DNA from: Mugil cephalus
Lineage: Eukaryota > Chordata > Actinopteri > Mugiliformes > Mugilidae
Length of the DNA: 64,000 nt
Assembly (NCBI RefSeq): GCF_022458985.1
Contig: NC_061786.1
Location: 17,924,974 to 17,988,973 of the forward strand
Reading direction: 5' to 3'
This document shows, piece after piece, positions 9,912 through 22,429 of the stretch. The notes beneath the pieces are model-generated. The model was not told the DNA's origin and did no database searches. It saw only the letters and a list, made by a program, of their open reading frames with translations. The position numbers and the translations under genes are program-made. How positions within the stretch are numbered: the first letter of the stretch is position 1; each line of letters begins with the position of its first letter.

Positions 9912-12900
9912 CTGCAAACGAAAAGGAGAGCGAGAAAGGAGAAGGTTAGGAGGCGAACATCTGCGTTATAGCTCCGAAACAAGTCGCCACTAAATCCTTT
10001 CTTGGCCCTCTGCGCGGATGAAGAGTCACGATCGGCCATTTTCACTCGGCGTCTTCTCTCGGATAGAAATTATTCAGCGCCGAGATTTTTATCTAGTGAA
10101 GTGATTCTGTCCCAGGTGGACACACGCGAGCAGCTGTTATAATGGGGGGGGGGGGAATTGAGGCAAGCTGCTGTGGAAGAAAGTGAAACTGGTGTTGGTT
10201 GGAATATAAATAGCGAAAGGCTCAAATCCTAACTTCACAGACACCACATAAAAAAAGAAAAAAAGAAAAAACATTTTCCCCATTTTTGATTAAACTATAA
10301 ATGATCAGTTATGCGCTCTCATGCCCCTGGAACATATGAAACAAGAATTAAAAAAAAAAAAAAAAAACCCCACACATGCATGACTGACCGTCAGTGCATG
10401 GGGTTTGTTTTCTGCCCCGAAAGTGGACGTTTCTGCAGCGGTGCTCGTGCACCACACCAGACGATGGGAGACGGGCTGGTCAGGGGCGCCACAAAACAGA
10501 TGTCACGTTAGATTGAGAGTGAAAAGGCAGGAAGAGGGGAAATATGATAGAGAATGAGGCAGAGCATGGGGTTTGAAGCATGAATGGGCTTTGGCTCTCT
10601 GGCACAGCGACAAGACTTAACTTGAGGAATTCACCAAAGCATTTCAGCAGGGAGGCAGAACTTTCTGTTCCTGGGTGGTCTACTGAGAATTATTTCTACA
10701 TTTGGGATCTTTTCTGTTCCTCTGACTTATTTTCATAGACTTGCTTGACTGGCAGGGCAGAGTCAGTGTGTGCTTCTTTAAAATGGAATTATAAAATAAT
10801 CCTCCACACTGACGTTTGCGGTGATGTATGGAAGAGTGAACGAAAACGGCTACAGAGCAAAAACAGTTTCTGTATATGCACGTGGCTTTGGGTCACAGTG
10901 GGTCTGTGCTGGGTGAGTGTGGGCGTCTGGGTGGGGGTTTGCGGGTGTCAGTGTCTTTCCTTCACTCACAGGTACTCGCGCATATTTGATTAAGTATTTT
11001 ACAGGCCTTTTCATTTGTGTTAAATGTTTTTTTTTTGTTGTTTGTTGTTTTTTTTAACTTGCAACAATGATCTCATCTTAATGAAGCACAACACACACAG
11101 ACATACACTCACTAGGTACTCACAAACAGTAAGTTTACATGTACTAAAAAAAAAGTGGGAAAAAAGCAGGAAAGCCCTTCGAATAAAATGCAATATGCTA
11201 CATATGACATGAATAATGTCTGATACATATAAAAAATATATATTTTGTCCACTCTTTCTCCAGAACCTATTATATATGGGAAAATAAATATTTCATACAA
11301 TATATAGATTTTTTGAATTTTGAGAAATAATTAATTGCTATTTATATAATGGAGGATATACTATTACTATGAAATATATTTTAAAATGAACCATGTCTGA
11401 CTTCTATAATATTTTTTTGTGACTGTTCTGGTCCCTTCTATATTTTCTTAAGCAAAACCAGAATTGCATAATGAATAACAAAAAGACAATCACCTGGTCA
11501 CCAGTCTATATTTTTGAATAAATCTATAAAACGTTCAAGAACACGCTAATCACGCGAGAACTGAAACGATATTAAAAGCAACTCTTTTTTTTTCTTTGTC
11601 AGGAAAACTATATTTTTTTCCTGGAAGTTTTTGTTTTTTTTCCTTCGGTGAAACATAAACGTGTTCAACTCCGAGCCGCCGCGAGAACTATCTTAAATCT
11701 GCTTTAATGATGCTCTTCTTCTCCCAGAGAAAATGAATCCCATGGGCGCTTCTGCCCGCTCTGCCCTCTGCGCCCCGCGCACCGCTATAGGCTGCACGGA
11801 TATTACCGCAGACTTACAAGACAGAAAAATGACGTGATTTAGGCCTGTTGATATTTGGTAAAAATACGCGCACATACACGTATATGGCCACATGTATATA
11901 ATGCAGGGGGTGACCTGCTGCTCCCATTCAGACCGCGCGCCAATTAGGAGGATCAGGCCTAGAAAGACACTGTTTTCAAATTAGAGAGAAAGAGATTTGC
12001 AGTTTCCAAACGCTCGGCTCCCATGTTTGAACACGATCCTCGCACGACACGACATCGCTCTCTGTGCCTGTTTGTCTCACCAACACTAACTCAACATCTT
12101 AGAAGAAGGCCGCACCGACTGTCTGTGTAAACTCTAAGTGGCAAAGGCGCGCTTAATCCCCAGCCTTTTGATGGAACACCACTCACTTCACCATTCTTTG
12201 TTTTTCATGCAGTAAACTCTGTAATTTATAGAGTTGTTATTTTCTGCGCTTTAATGGCCCACTTCTGTTTTTGTGCCCTCAGACGGTTCGTGTGTCCACT
12301 CTGTGAGAGCTGCTAATCTGCAGTTTTTCACCCCTCCCAGTGTATAACGAGCGTGAAAACTCCCCCGTGATGCGATGGCAAAAAAAATAAAGGATGCTGC
12401 GTGGAAACCTTTTGTGTCGCTAACGAGAATCGCGCGCCCTAAATAAATAAATAAATAAATAAAGAAGACAAAAGAAAATACGCACGCATGCGCGCACAAG
12501 CATGCGCCGTCACCGTGACCCTTGATGTGATGCCTGCCACGGAAAACCAAAAAATACAGGCCTGTTTGGAGTTGTTAGTATAAATTACTAATATGATTTT
12601 TGCCGTAGAAAAATATACGTAAAACTGAATAAAAACTAAAAACTTTACATATCAACTATTTTGGGTATCATAAACTTAATTTACCTAAAAGTAGTAAATA
12701 CAAGTTAAACCGTCTGAATTAAAGTTTGTGTCTGTATAAATTAAGTGCTGATTTATTTTTGACTATTTACACGACTCAAGGAACTAAATGGGGGAAAAAA
12801 TAGTGAACATTGCGAAAGTTGAGGCCTGCACGACTAAATCTTTGTCCTCTATAAATCTGGGTAAGACAAACAAATTACGCAATGGCGGTTGTTCCTTTTA

Positions 12901-13352
12901 CGTAGATGTAGGATTGGATTCAAATCTCGAGTACAGCGAACAGTGTACGCTGGAACAATTTATCAAGAAATCAAGACAATAAAATATTGATAACTGGCTG
13001 TTTTTTGTGTGTCCAACTAGTGTTGGACTGTTACGCGCGCTGCAACTAATCCCAGTAACCCAACAAGCATTTACTAACTGGACTAATATAAATGACCTAA
13101 TTATTATACTGTAATCATTCATAAAAGCACTGGGTAAGCAGCAGGACCTAAAGGAGGCTAAACATAAATAAATGAATGAAAAGATATTATAAAAATGCTC
13201 CATCACTCTCTAGCCAATGGAAGGATCGTATTAATATCGTGAAATTTCCAGACCACATAATTATTAAATTTTAAATAGCGGAGACGTTATATTATAAATC
13301 TAATTGCCAGAAGTCTGGATAGATTGTCAGGCTTATTATTATTACTGCATTT

Positions 13353-13387
<35 letters not shown>

Positions 13388-16300
13388 CGTCCACATTTTA
13401 CCTGTGTGTATTTTGCCTCTGGTTCTAAATGCGGTTTATCCATGCCATTGACTAGTGGAGAGCTTGCTGGTGGGAAATTAGTCCTGTTTATAGCGCTCCA
13501 TTCTTCTAGTTTGGCGCTGGAAAAGGACGGACTGTCACTAACTGGGGGGGCAAAAGAGAAAGAGAGAAGAGAAGAGAAGGGAAGTCAGGAAGGAGTTTTT
13601 TGGGATGAGGGTGAAAAAAAAAAAAAAAAAAGCCCGGAACAGGCCGCTGCTACTCATGCATCCATCAGCCGAAGGTTGGCCAAGTTGCATAAGACAATAA
13701 ACCCTGTGACATTTTCCCATTTTCCACTGAAACAACGTGATTTGTCAATTTACGCACAGATATCACACGTATGTCTGGGGTGGCTCTCGTGTGTGTGAAT
13801 ATATATTTTTTTCTAATAAACTTTTTCTTAATCGATTAAACAAAACTGTCAGTTTCAGCGTCTGATATTAAATGTACATAATCTCATGCAAAGATTATTT
13901 TCCCCTCCAATTGTCTGATAATTTGAGATCATTTTCTCTTACTTCAGTAATTCCCCCTGTCATTAAACCGTAAACGTGACCAGGCTTCATCTCTTTCTGT
14001 TAAAAATGAGTCCGCAGAACAAAATGATCTGTCACATTAGTTCACTTGCCGTAAAGCAAATGTGTTTACACTGAGCGAGACTAAATGTTTTGCTTCCTCC
14101 TGGAGATCAGATGAAGATTGAGGCCCAGGAGATGGTTTTAAGTAGGACGACTCTCCGGTGGGCCCGGGATATTTTAGCCCACCGAAATCGTCGTGGACAA
14201 ATTAGATTTGCCGTCTCCCTCTTTCGTGCGTAATGGATATTATGTTGAGCAGAGCTTCGTGTGTTTACTATGCAAAAAAAAAAAAAAAAAAAAGTAATCC
14301 CACCAGCGCCGTAACTCGATGAAGAGTTTTAAACATAGCGAAAGTTGTTCACGTTGAGAGTGGCTAAATTCAAACCTGTAAGTTATTTGCCTCGATGCGA
14401 ATAAAAATAAATATTACCTCAGACCAAATCACTAATAGTTAGTGGTATTAAGCCCGCATGTTCTTCTTTCATTGCCTGCCATTTTCCATGAATTCAAACC
14501 CCAGCGTTCAAATTTGTTGAAATCCTTTTCATGCAAATCAGCTCTCATGTCACCCAGTGTGCTTAAAACCTTAACCTAGTGTTCAAAAAAACCTGCCACA
14601 GACATCTGCTAATAATTTACGAATGCATAATTTGTTTATAAAGGCGGCCTTTCAAAACACATTCCTCCTCCTGTGATTTCTATCTGCCTTACGCTTGTCT
14701 TGTTTGGACTGCACGACTTTGCACGGTTTTCGCATGGCGGTGGAGGTGGAGAGGAGCCGGGGCGTGTTTCTGCATGGCAGCCCTGGATCCTGACAGCAGA
14801 GGGACTGACAGTGCTTCCCACCCCTGCCACTGGAAAACAATCTCTCTCCGAAAACCCCTTTCGCGTCCGAACGGGCCATTAACACTGATTTTTTCTGCCG
14901 GATCGTGTTGCGCTGTTTCCAAAACAGTTAAGCTTTAGCACGGGGATACCTGGGCCTGCCCGCATGCGACACACGTACGACAAACACAGCGCGTTCAGCG
15001 GAAGACTTATCTCAGTGGGAACTAGCGCTTTGAGGCCTCAACCACGCAGCCTCGTGAACACACAGCTCTGCACAAAATGACTGGCTCCAAGTCATGGCAA
15101 ACATTCAGCACACCTCATTGTGATACACTTCATCTCACCGCCTTTCCCTCCGCTGTCCCTCTAATATTCTACATCCGCCTCTTAATTATTACTGCAAGCC
15201 GAAGCCATCTGTTTCTGAACTAACCTGCCCCCTTTCAAATCAATATCAGCAGCCAGGTCAAATGGCATTTAAGCTTTCTCTCCCTTTAGAGCTCTGGGAG
15301 TTTACAGCGTTCCTATAGCTACTTTTGGAGGCCTATAAAAACAATTAGACTAGCTCAAAGGGGAAAAAACAAATGCTCGTTTTCCCCCGAACACACACAC
15401 ATTCGCACTCTTGCGCGCAAAACCCCTTCAAAAGTTGGATAAATGGAGTGCAATAAACAAATGAAACCGCCCTCCGTGCAGCCATGCTTACTTTGTTGCT
15501 CTGTAATAGACCGTATCCCCAGAATATCAGTTACAGAGTGCGAGGAAGGCCATATCCTGTGCATGGCCATGTGTCCGGGAAGGGTGGGCATGCCAGGGGG
15601 AGTGGGCACTTTAGATGTCGGGTACGAGTATAAGTGGTTGTAGGGTAACGTCGGTTGTGGCGGTGGGTGAGGCGCCTGCTTGCCAGACTCATACTGGCTC
15701 TGCTGGGACAGATTTCCAATCTTGTTTCGGAGGATCCGACTGATGGAGCTGACGGAGGGCAGGTTGAACTTGTCGCAAACCCCGTCGGCGAGTAGCCTGT
15801 CCCGGATCTCCCAGGCAAAAATCCCCGGGTCCCTCTGCTTGTATGTCCGTATGTGCTTGACAACAGTGGGTGTGGTGACCCGTGGCTTGCTGCCTCCGAT
15901 GGCCCCCGGGAGGATGGAGCCGGTCTCGTTGTAGCGGGCCAGGATCTTACTGACGCAGCCGTGGGAGACGCGCAGCTGCCTGCTAATGTCACAAGGTCGG
16001 ATCCCGAGCTGGGCCAGCTCCACTATCCGTAGCCGGATGGCGTTGGGGAGCGGCCTGCCGTTCACAAAAACACCACCGAGTTGGTTCACTTCACCGAAGG
16101 CTGGCTCTGGTGTCAAAAACAAACACACAAAAGGGCACAACAATGAGACAGCCATTAGGCAACCAACTCAAGGCCCACCACACACCCCTAATGATCCGAG
16201 TTGCAGCGTTTATTTTTTAAGGCCTGACGCTTCAAGCTTTATATTTAATTACACCAATCAAACAAATCAAAAGTAGTTACAGTTTAACTGTGTCTGAAAT

Positions 16301-16753
16301 CACTTATTACGCATTTTGTAATTTATACGAGAAACCAAAACTCTTTGTAGCTCTTTAAAAATTTTCCAGCATTAACGCGGAGGCGCATGTTTTTAAGCTT
16401 TAATTATTTTCATTAACTGTTCACTCTAAATATCAAGTTTGACAATCCGAGTTTTGAGAGAAGTTTGGGTGAAAAGTACCGACTATTATCTGACTGACTG
16501 ACTGCTGTCGACACGCAGGCTTAACCACTCACGGATGTGCAGCGGCCAGTGCCAAAACTCGTGCGTAACTGACACATAATGATTCAAGGTCCTAGCTTCG
16601 TCCCTCTGGATTGAGAGCTAAACGCGACCCTAAAAACATCACAAGCGGTCAGTTTCTCGCTCAGTTTCCCCACCTTGTCGCGGGACCGTTCGCTGCATCC
16701 CTGTCAAAGAAAGGAAAAAAAAAAAAAAACGATTCAACATGGAACTCACCCAT
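9657..16753 (-). CDS. pax9: pax9, paired-box transcription factor (four coding exons, 337 aa)
   Basis: Nuclear DNA-binding regulator of pharyngeal pouch, sclerotome and craniofacial/tooth development. Minus-strand exons: 16750-16753 (ATGG only), 15492-16106, 13402-13541 and 9657-9911; joined length 1014 nt. The paired domain spans about residues 4-131 ([18 protein letters not shown] through SRILRNKIG), nearly identical to mammalian PAX9. The octapeptide HSVTDILG is at 191-198 and there is no homeodomain, as expected for the Pax1/9 class. The C-terminal region ends in ...HPVAASAL, matching the vertebrate PAX9 end. Length is close to human (341 aa). It is convergent with slc25a21 and divergent from nkx2.9. 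PAX9 rather than PAX1 is supported by the C-terminus and synteny. Confidence 0.97.
10672..10680 (-). promoter_or_regulatory. exact GLI-type binding site in pax9 intron 3
   Basis: TGGGTGGTC on the plus strand, i.e. GACCACCCA on the minus strand, an exact match to the GLI/Ci consensus. Pax9 responds to Hedgehog in the sclerotome, so the site is plausible. A 9-mer is expected about 0.5 times per 64 kb on both strands, so it is suggestive only. Confidence 0.4.
12437..12462. repeat. (AAAT)n microsatellite
   Basis: About six AAAT units in pax9 intron 3. Confidence 0.85.
13360..13386. repeat. A27 homopolymer next to pax9 exon 3 donor
   Basis: Homopolymer 15 nt downstream (pax9 sense) of the exon 3 donor, reading as poly-T in the intron. 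A U-rich tract just after a donor can help TIA-1 and U1 recruitment in general; any role here is inference. Confidence 0.9.
13402..13541 (-). CDS. pax9: pax9 exon 3
   Basis: 140-bp exon found by translating the minus strand; it has no ATG-initiated frame. Residues 207-253, including [20 protein letters not shown] and ending EAKYTQ, align with the mammalian block VSDSSPYHSPKVEEWSS...EAKYGQ. The acceptor CCCCCCAG|TT joins the exon 2 phase-1 A to make an Ile codon; the donor is CAG|GTAAAA. The 140-bp length equals the mammalian exon. Confidence 0.93.
13542..15491 (-). other. pax9 intron 2 (1.95 kb)
   Basis: Non-coding, with A-runs at 13616-13631 and about 14274-14293 and otherwise mixed sequence. 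The short frames on both strands at 14640-14920 show no similarity to known proteins. Confidence 0.65.
15492..16106 (-). CDS. pax9: pax9 exon 2 (paired domain and octapeptide)
   Basis: 615 bp covering residue 2 (completed here) to 206. It holds the entire paired domain and the octapeptide. The acceptor is ACACCAG|AG, completing GAG (Glu2). The donor ...CAACAAA|GTAAGC leaves phase 1. The frame remains open past the donor, but the following residues are intronic and unlike any PAX protein. Confidence 0.97.
16107..16749 (-). other. pax9 intron 1 (643 bp)
   Basis: Non-coding intron between the start-codon exon and the paired-box exon. The donor is ATGG|GTGAGT on the minus strand. Nothing else recognised. 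Confidence 0.75.
16750..16753 (-). CDS. pax9: pax9 exon 1 coding part (ATGG)
   Basis: Only four coding nucleotides: the start ATG plus the first base of the Glu2 codon, followed by a perfect donor GTGAGT. The start context ACACCATGG is a strong Kozak match. Joined to exon 2 it yields [13 protein letters not shown], identical to the known vertebrate PAX9 N-terminus. Confidence 0.93.
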
Positions 16754-17060
16754 GGTGTTAAAGCCGCAAATGAAGAATACGGTGTCCGGTTCTTGCCGCC
16801 TGCGTGGATCCTGCTCCGCGTCCAGCGTGTCCGCTGTCCAAAATCGCGCCCAAGAAAATCTTCTTGTGCGATAAGGAACAAGAGGGACAAAATTCTCGAT
16901 CTGTTTCCTGAAGGCGCTGGAGTCAGGCTTACATTTCAATCTGTTGAAATCAGGAGGCAGGGCTTCCCATGCTTCCGTCCCGCCGATTGGCCCGGCTCTC
17001 TCATCTACTTTCGAGATTGCGCAGGGCAGCTTTGCGATTGGTCCCAAAGTTTGACATGAC
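16754..17060 (-). promoter_or_regulatory. pax9 5' UTR and proximal promoter
   Basis: GC-richer than its surroundings with many CpGs. Two CCAAT boxes on the pax9 strand (16986-16990 and 17037-17041) lie 51 bp apart, about 235 and 285 nt upstream of the ATG. No TATA box is apparent, fitting a CpG-type developmental promoter. The exact start site cannot be read. Confidence 0.55.
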
Positions 17061-20000
17061 AAGTCCGGAGAGATCTCCCCGGGCCCACCTCCCCGTGAAG
17101 CTCTGCCACCAGAATGCAAAACTAGCGATTTACCACCATGAATGCGTTTGTTATTGACACCGATAGGGTGAGTATAAAGCCATATCAAGATTTTGCATCA
17201 GTCTTTCACCGATTGAACAGAGAGCTGAGTAAAAAGACGTGTAAAGTCTCCGGGTGGCGATCATCCTAAGAAAACACTACCTAAAACAATAATATAATAA
17301 TAACATTTCATAGAAGCGAGTGAGTGAGAGCATTTTAAGCCCCTAATAGTTTTTTACGTTCCTTTATATAGAATGATGACTAATCCTTTCAAAATAAAAT
17401 AAAAGCTCAGTATGAAAGTGACTTTGGGTGGCTTTACGCTCCACTACACCCCATTCATCTCATCCTTTTAAATGGCATCATTAAGGAAATGGGAGGGAAT
17501 GAATGATTGGTTTTGAGTAATGTAATTGCCCTGGTGATGTTTGTAAATTGTATCTCAATACGCTTGAGGATTATCGAGCCTTTTCTTTGCCATTTGTCGC
17601 CCATGATTTTTTCTATTCTCCTTTACGCATGAAGTGTGTTACACTTTGTAAAACACTCCCAAAAGCAAATACTCCACAGGACAAGGATTTGCTGAAAATG
17701 AAAGATCAAAAGGCGAACATGTTTTTGACGTCTGCAAAGAATCGGTCAAGTCATGCAGTTTAAAAATAAATGGCAGCCAGATTTAACAATATGCCGGTTT
17801 AAAAAATAAGAATTATTTGATTTAATTAGACACGTGTGAAACGAATATTACAGTTCCACGCGCTGTTTTACTCAAATAATTTTCTCGTTTCAATTTTAAA
17901 CTGTAATTTTGTCTGATTTACAGGCCAAATGTTGACTCTTAAGCCAATTACACACAGTAAGCGTCACTGGCATGCAGGCTTTTATGCGATAAAATAATTA
18001 TTATTTTATTTCTTAACTTTTGCATAAAAGCTTTTTTTTAATGCTCAGGGTTTGCAGATGTTGCAAACGGGTTCTTTCCACTGCCTCTACATTCATGCAC
18101 TGGCTCTCAAGAAACTCCACTTGCAAGCAATAAGAAAGATTTGTTGCTTCCCGACACGAGAAACAAACACACGCCATAACTTTGCGCCTTCACTCTCTCC
18201 CCATTTCGCCACATGCTTTGGGTTTTCTCGTGTCATTTTTTTTTCTTTTTTTGTTAAAAAAAAAAAAGGCCACGGCGCATGACTGACCTTCATCTCTGTG
18301 CAATCTAAAGGGATCAGCGTGCATGTAAGCATCAAACGGCACTCCTGTACAGTCGTGCAATTAGGTATATTGTTGAAAACCTCTGACATTGAACACAGAG
18401 GCGGCTTCGAGGGGGCCAAAATGTACACAAAGTATTCCTCGGTATTTGTTTCAGCACGCACGGCACCGGGGACTGGATACTGGAGGGCAAACGCACCAAA
18501 TTTGTGTTTTGTTTAGTTTTCCCTCCTTTTCATGCTGGCGTAAATCTCTGAAACAGGACAAACCACGACGTGCGCATTAACACAAATGCAAGCCAGTTAT
18601 GAGTGTCTCTTAGGGAGAGGTATATTTCTGTTCACATTAAAAGTTATGTGCCTATAGTCGGAGCCTTAGCTGACTATTTTTATGATTTTTTTTTTCTTTT
18701 TAAAATAAATGCACCACCGCATCACCCCTCGTTGCCCCCCACCTGCCCACCCTGCTCAGCTCCCAGGCCACTGACGCGTCAAGGATAATGTTTACGGTGG
18801 GGAAACGTGCTCAACTTGTTTCCATTGAGGTGCCTTCGGTGGCTGAAATAACAAGGGGTCAGTGGTGAGAGATCAAGGGTCTCTGCAAACTGCTCCATCT
18901 TCAGCCTCTTTTTGGACCGGACGGACGTGCGCCTCCTCCTTTTTTTTTTTTTTTCCCTTGTGGCAAATAGATGTCCAGCGTGAGGAGACGTGACGGTGCA
19001 CTCGCAGCAGGGGACGCGGTCAGTTTCTGTGCGTGTTTGACTGATTAACGGCACCGCACAGCGACAGGGAATCTTCAGCATTAAATCGCTAGTTCCAAGA
19101 ATGAATTGCAGGTTATTGAAATAGCTCAGAATTGAATCAGACAAATGACGTGGCTATTAAGCTATACTACGCAACTGCTGTAAATAATCGGCCCACAATG
19201 ATTGTTATTATCGTTATTATTATTGCAAATTAGCAGCACTGATCAAACGCAAACCACCTCATCTTATTGTAGCAATAATGATAATAACAACAACAACAAC
19301 AATAATAATGGCTGTTAAGGTGGAATAAAGAGGCCTCATACGTGTCTTCATGTTGGACAGATTGTGCCTAATAATTATCTTGTAAATCAGCATTTAGGCT
19401 CCTGATATTTTTCTCGTCTGGGCTCCGTCGTTGGAGGCCTGTTAGCGCTGCGCAGCCTCCACGCATGATTTCCAGGCTGTACATGGCTGTCACATGCCTG
19501 TACTGCTCACAAGCCCAAAATCGTCCATGTCGAATTGGATTGTTCATACCTCATGTGAAGGCAACGCATCACTTGTCAGGCAAATTGCGCGCCGGTGGAC
19601 TGAAAGCTTCGACATCCTCTCCGCAGGAGACAGGTCACATTTTTCTTCCCCCCATCTAATGCGAATTGTTTGAATTTAGAGATGGATGGCCGAAGACGTT
19701 ATAGGAGACGTTTTAACGGGGCGCATTTATAAACAGTATTTATTTTTAACCAAACAATCCGAAAATGCTGTCTTTAAAATGCATTTTTTTGGTTAAACTC
19801 CAGCGAGGTATTTGTTGTTCTATGCAGCCAAGCAGGCAACTGAATAGTTCACTATTTCACAGACATGCACACGCGGACAGGCGGCGTGTGCGCGGCGCTT
19901 TTACGCACGGGTTCTTTGCAGAAAACTGCAAAAACGCGTCCATCACACTCGACAATCCGCATTTTAATGCTTGAGAGGGATTTTGTAAATAATATCATTT

Positions 20001-22429
20001 TGTTACACACTCGGATTTCCAACACCTCCTCCAGTTTGTGTGCCATGCAGCCTTTCCAAGCAGCAGACATTTTCAAACTCCCTCTCTTGATTTAGAAATT
20101 TAGAAATTTTATAAACGTGTTTAAAAATACAGGAATGGGGTATTAATCTGAAAACAAGATGCCGGACAAGTCCGCGACATTTTCGAAGCAATGTGTGAAT
20201 AATATTAATTTTCATAATATTAAAACACACCGACTTTTATTTCTTATTTGAAGATTTGTTCTTCTATTTAGTTTTAGTGGTATCTGTGTAGCAAACAGAA
20301 GCTTTAAAGAGCTGGTGATGAAAACAGAAGAACAAGCTGCATGTGAAGCTGTTATTTTATGTTTGCTTTGGTTTGACTGAAGACGGAAGAAGCTGTAGAG
20401 AAAATACTATTTTTTTGTGTTAGTTACAACTGCTGTTTTTCCTTTAACAACATGGAGTTGCAGTTTAATTAAGACGCAGGTTATCCCGCTGGAGCTGCAT
20501 CAATCCATCAACATTTTTGGCTGATAGTTCCTTCCACGTAAACACGGAAGCTCTGGATCCTGCAACAAACTGAGGAGACACATCAAAGCATCTTTTAATT
20601 CACCCACTGTCACTATTAAAACTTGCATCACACACTCGCCTTAAGTTACAAGGTTGCACCTTTCATTTGAAGAGAATCATATCCCACTTGCGAAAATGCG
20701 TCTGATCCTGTAAAATAAACATCAGTAAATTAGGACGACGTTTTAACGGCCACGCTGATTGGTGCAGAGGACAGGAAACCGAATTGTGCCAGCAAAAAGT
20801 GGGCACGCGTCGGTTTGTTTACCTGTGTGATTACTACATTTGCAAAACACCGACAAACTGGGATGGCCCAGACACTCCCACCCCAAGTATCTTCTTCGTG
20901 TGAAAGCAGAGTTACTTTAACCACCTTTTGTTTTTGGTTTTGTTTGTTTTGAATTTCCACATTATCAGCAAGTGAAGACACGAGGAGCTAAGCAGTTGTC
21001 ACCACATGGGCTGCAGACTTCCCTTGTCTTGGTTTCTAGGGCTGGGACTGTTTTGGTACCAAGTGAGCTATTAAGGAGTTGCTAACTGCAGCAGGATTTC
21101 GATTTAAAATAGTCCCACTGAAATCCCCTGAATATTGTGTAATCCATCTCTCCCCGTGTCTCCACAGTGCAGTTTAGTTTGATCCATCACTTTGCGCTAA
21201 ATAATGAAAAAAAAGAGAGGAGGGAGAGAGAAGGTAGTGAGGTTTATGATCTCTAATAAATCTAAAATCAAACTTGTATCTTATGAAATTCGATATTCTT
21301 ATGAGGGACTATTTTTTTCCCGTAATATTTAAGCCACTTCACAAAATAAATAAATAAATAAATCGCGTCCAAATATGATTAATTCGATTAATCAGTCCAC
21401 GCCAGTAACAGATTTGGAGAAGATTAAAAGGATGTAATGTCATCTTAAATTGCATGGATCAAGGGTAATATCAACACTGATGAATAGTCGGCATCGAAAA
21501 TGTGAAATTATTATTATTATTGTGAGGGTTTTATTCAAATGCATTCACGTACCATAATAAATGCAGCGATCATTGCGTTTATTTCGCTCTCCATAATATG
21601 CGTTAAACCACTAGCCTTTGATCCGATTAATTAGAAACCGTTCATAACTGTCCACTATCCTCTAATGGGTTTATTTAACGCACTTTCCTCGCTTTAATCT
21701 CTCAGCCTATCAGGTGTCACCCTCATCCCGCAGAAGATGAATGAAAGCAACGAAGAAAAATTACCATGCGCTGCACCACCTAAGAATGCGCACAATTCAA
21801 GTGCATAAGAACACATAAATACGACATAATTTGGTTTTAAATGCGAAGTCTATTAATTAATTTCCCTCACAATAATATGTTCAGCAAGTGCAAATAACTA
21901 ATAACGAATGCGAACTCGGAAAAAATAATAGAATTGTATCTTAGTATAAATCTTCGTGTTATTATAATTATTATTAGTATTAGACAATTTTCTGTGATTT
22001 GCCTTTTCCATTATCAGATTTAGCGAAAACCTGGTGTCCCGTTACAGGCAACTAGAAATTGGATTGAGAAGCTTGGACTGTGATGCTGTTTCCTCTGTGT
22101 GATTGAGGAGGGAAAGAGAGGGAGAGAGAGAAAGAGAGAGGGAGAGAAAAAAAATAGTGCAGGGCAGATTTTCTTATCATCAGCACTGGGACGCAGACCT
22201 GCTCCACTGCTCCGATCCTCCGTGGAGAAAGCAGCTGAACGGTGTTCCTGGTTTAATGTTCCAGTAAGATCCTGTGGGAAATCCCAGTCACCACTAATGG
22301 CTTATTATGGGGGACGCGCAGTGATTTCTTGTTTCACAGAGGGGTTGGAGGTCTGTCATCTCATACTAACTGTCCCCAAATTGACTGACATCTGCAATAA
22401 GATACACGCGGCCTGAGAGTTACGGTTTG
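17061..22429. other. pax9-nkx2.9 intergenic region, left part
   Basis: Non-coding, AT-rich, rich in TAAT/ATTA cores and short A/T runs, with AAAT repeats near 21344-21364 and a GA-rich tract at 22106-22147. It probably contains pax9 enhancers but I cannot delimit them. No gene was recognised. Confidence 0.5.
22106..22147. repeat. (GA)n-rich purine tract
   Basis: Imperfect GAGA/GGGA run in the pax9-nkx2.9 interval. Confidence 0.75.

Larger units (their letters stand above)
9912..13401 (-). other. pax9 intron 3 (3.5 kb)
   Basis: Non-coding. It contains a G13 run near 10144, an exact GLI consensus (10672-10680), an (AAAT)n tract near 12437-12462 and an A27 run (13360-13386) just past the exon 3 donor. 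No further exon was recognised. Confidence 0.7.

Noticed and set aside
13304-13798. 164-codon open frame on the plus strand
   Set aside because: It runs antisense through pax9 exon 3 and draws its length from A-runs read as poly-lysine; no known protein similarity.
15355-15491. Reading frame of the pax9 paired-box exon continuing past 15492
   Set aside because: A clear GTAAGC donor lies there, the further residues are unlike PAX9, and exons 3 and 4 supply the proper C-terminus.
16661-17188. 175-codon open frame on the minus strand
   Set aside because: Lies over the pax9 5' UTR and promoter and reads into intron 1 with a poly-Phe run; the real product starts at 16753 and splices after four bases.
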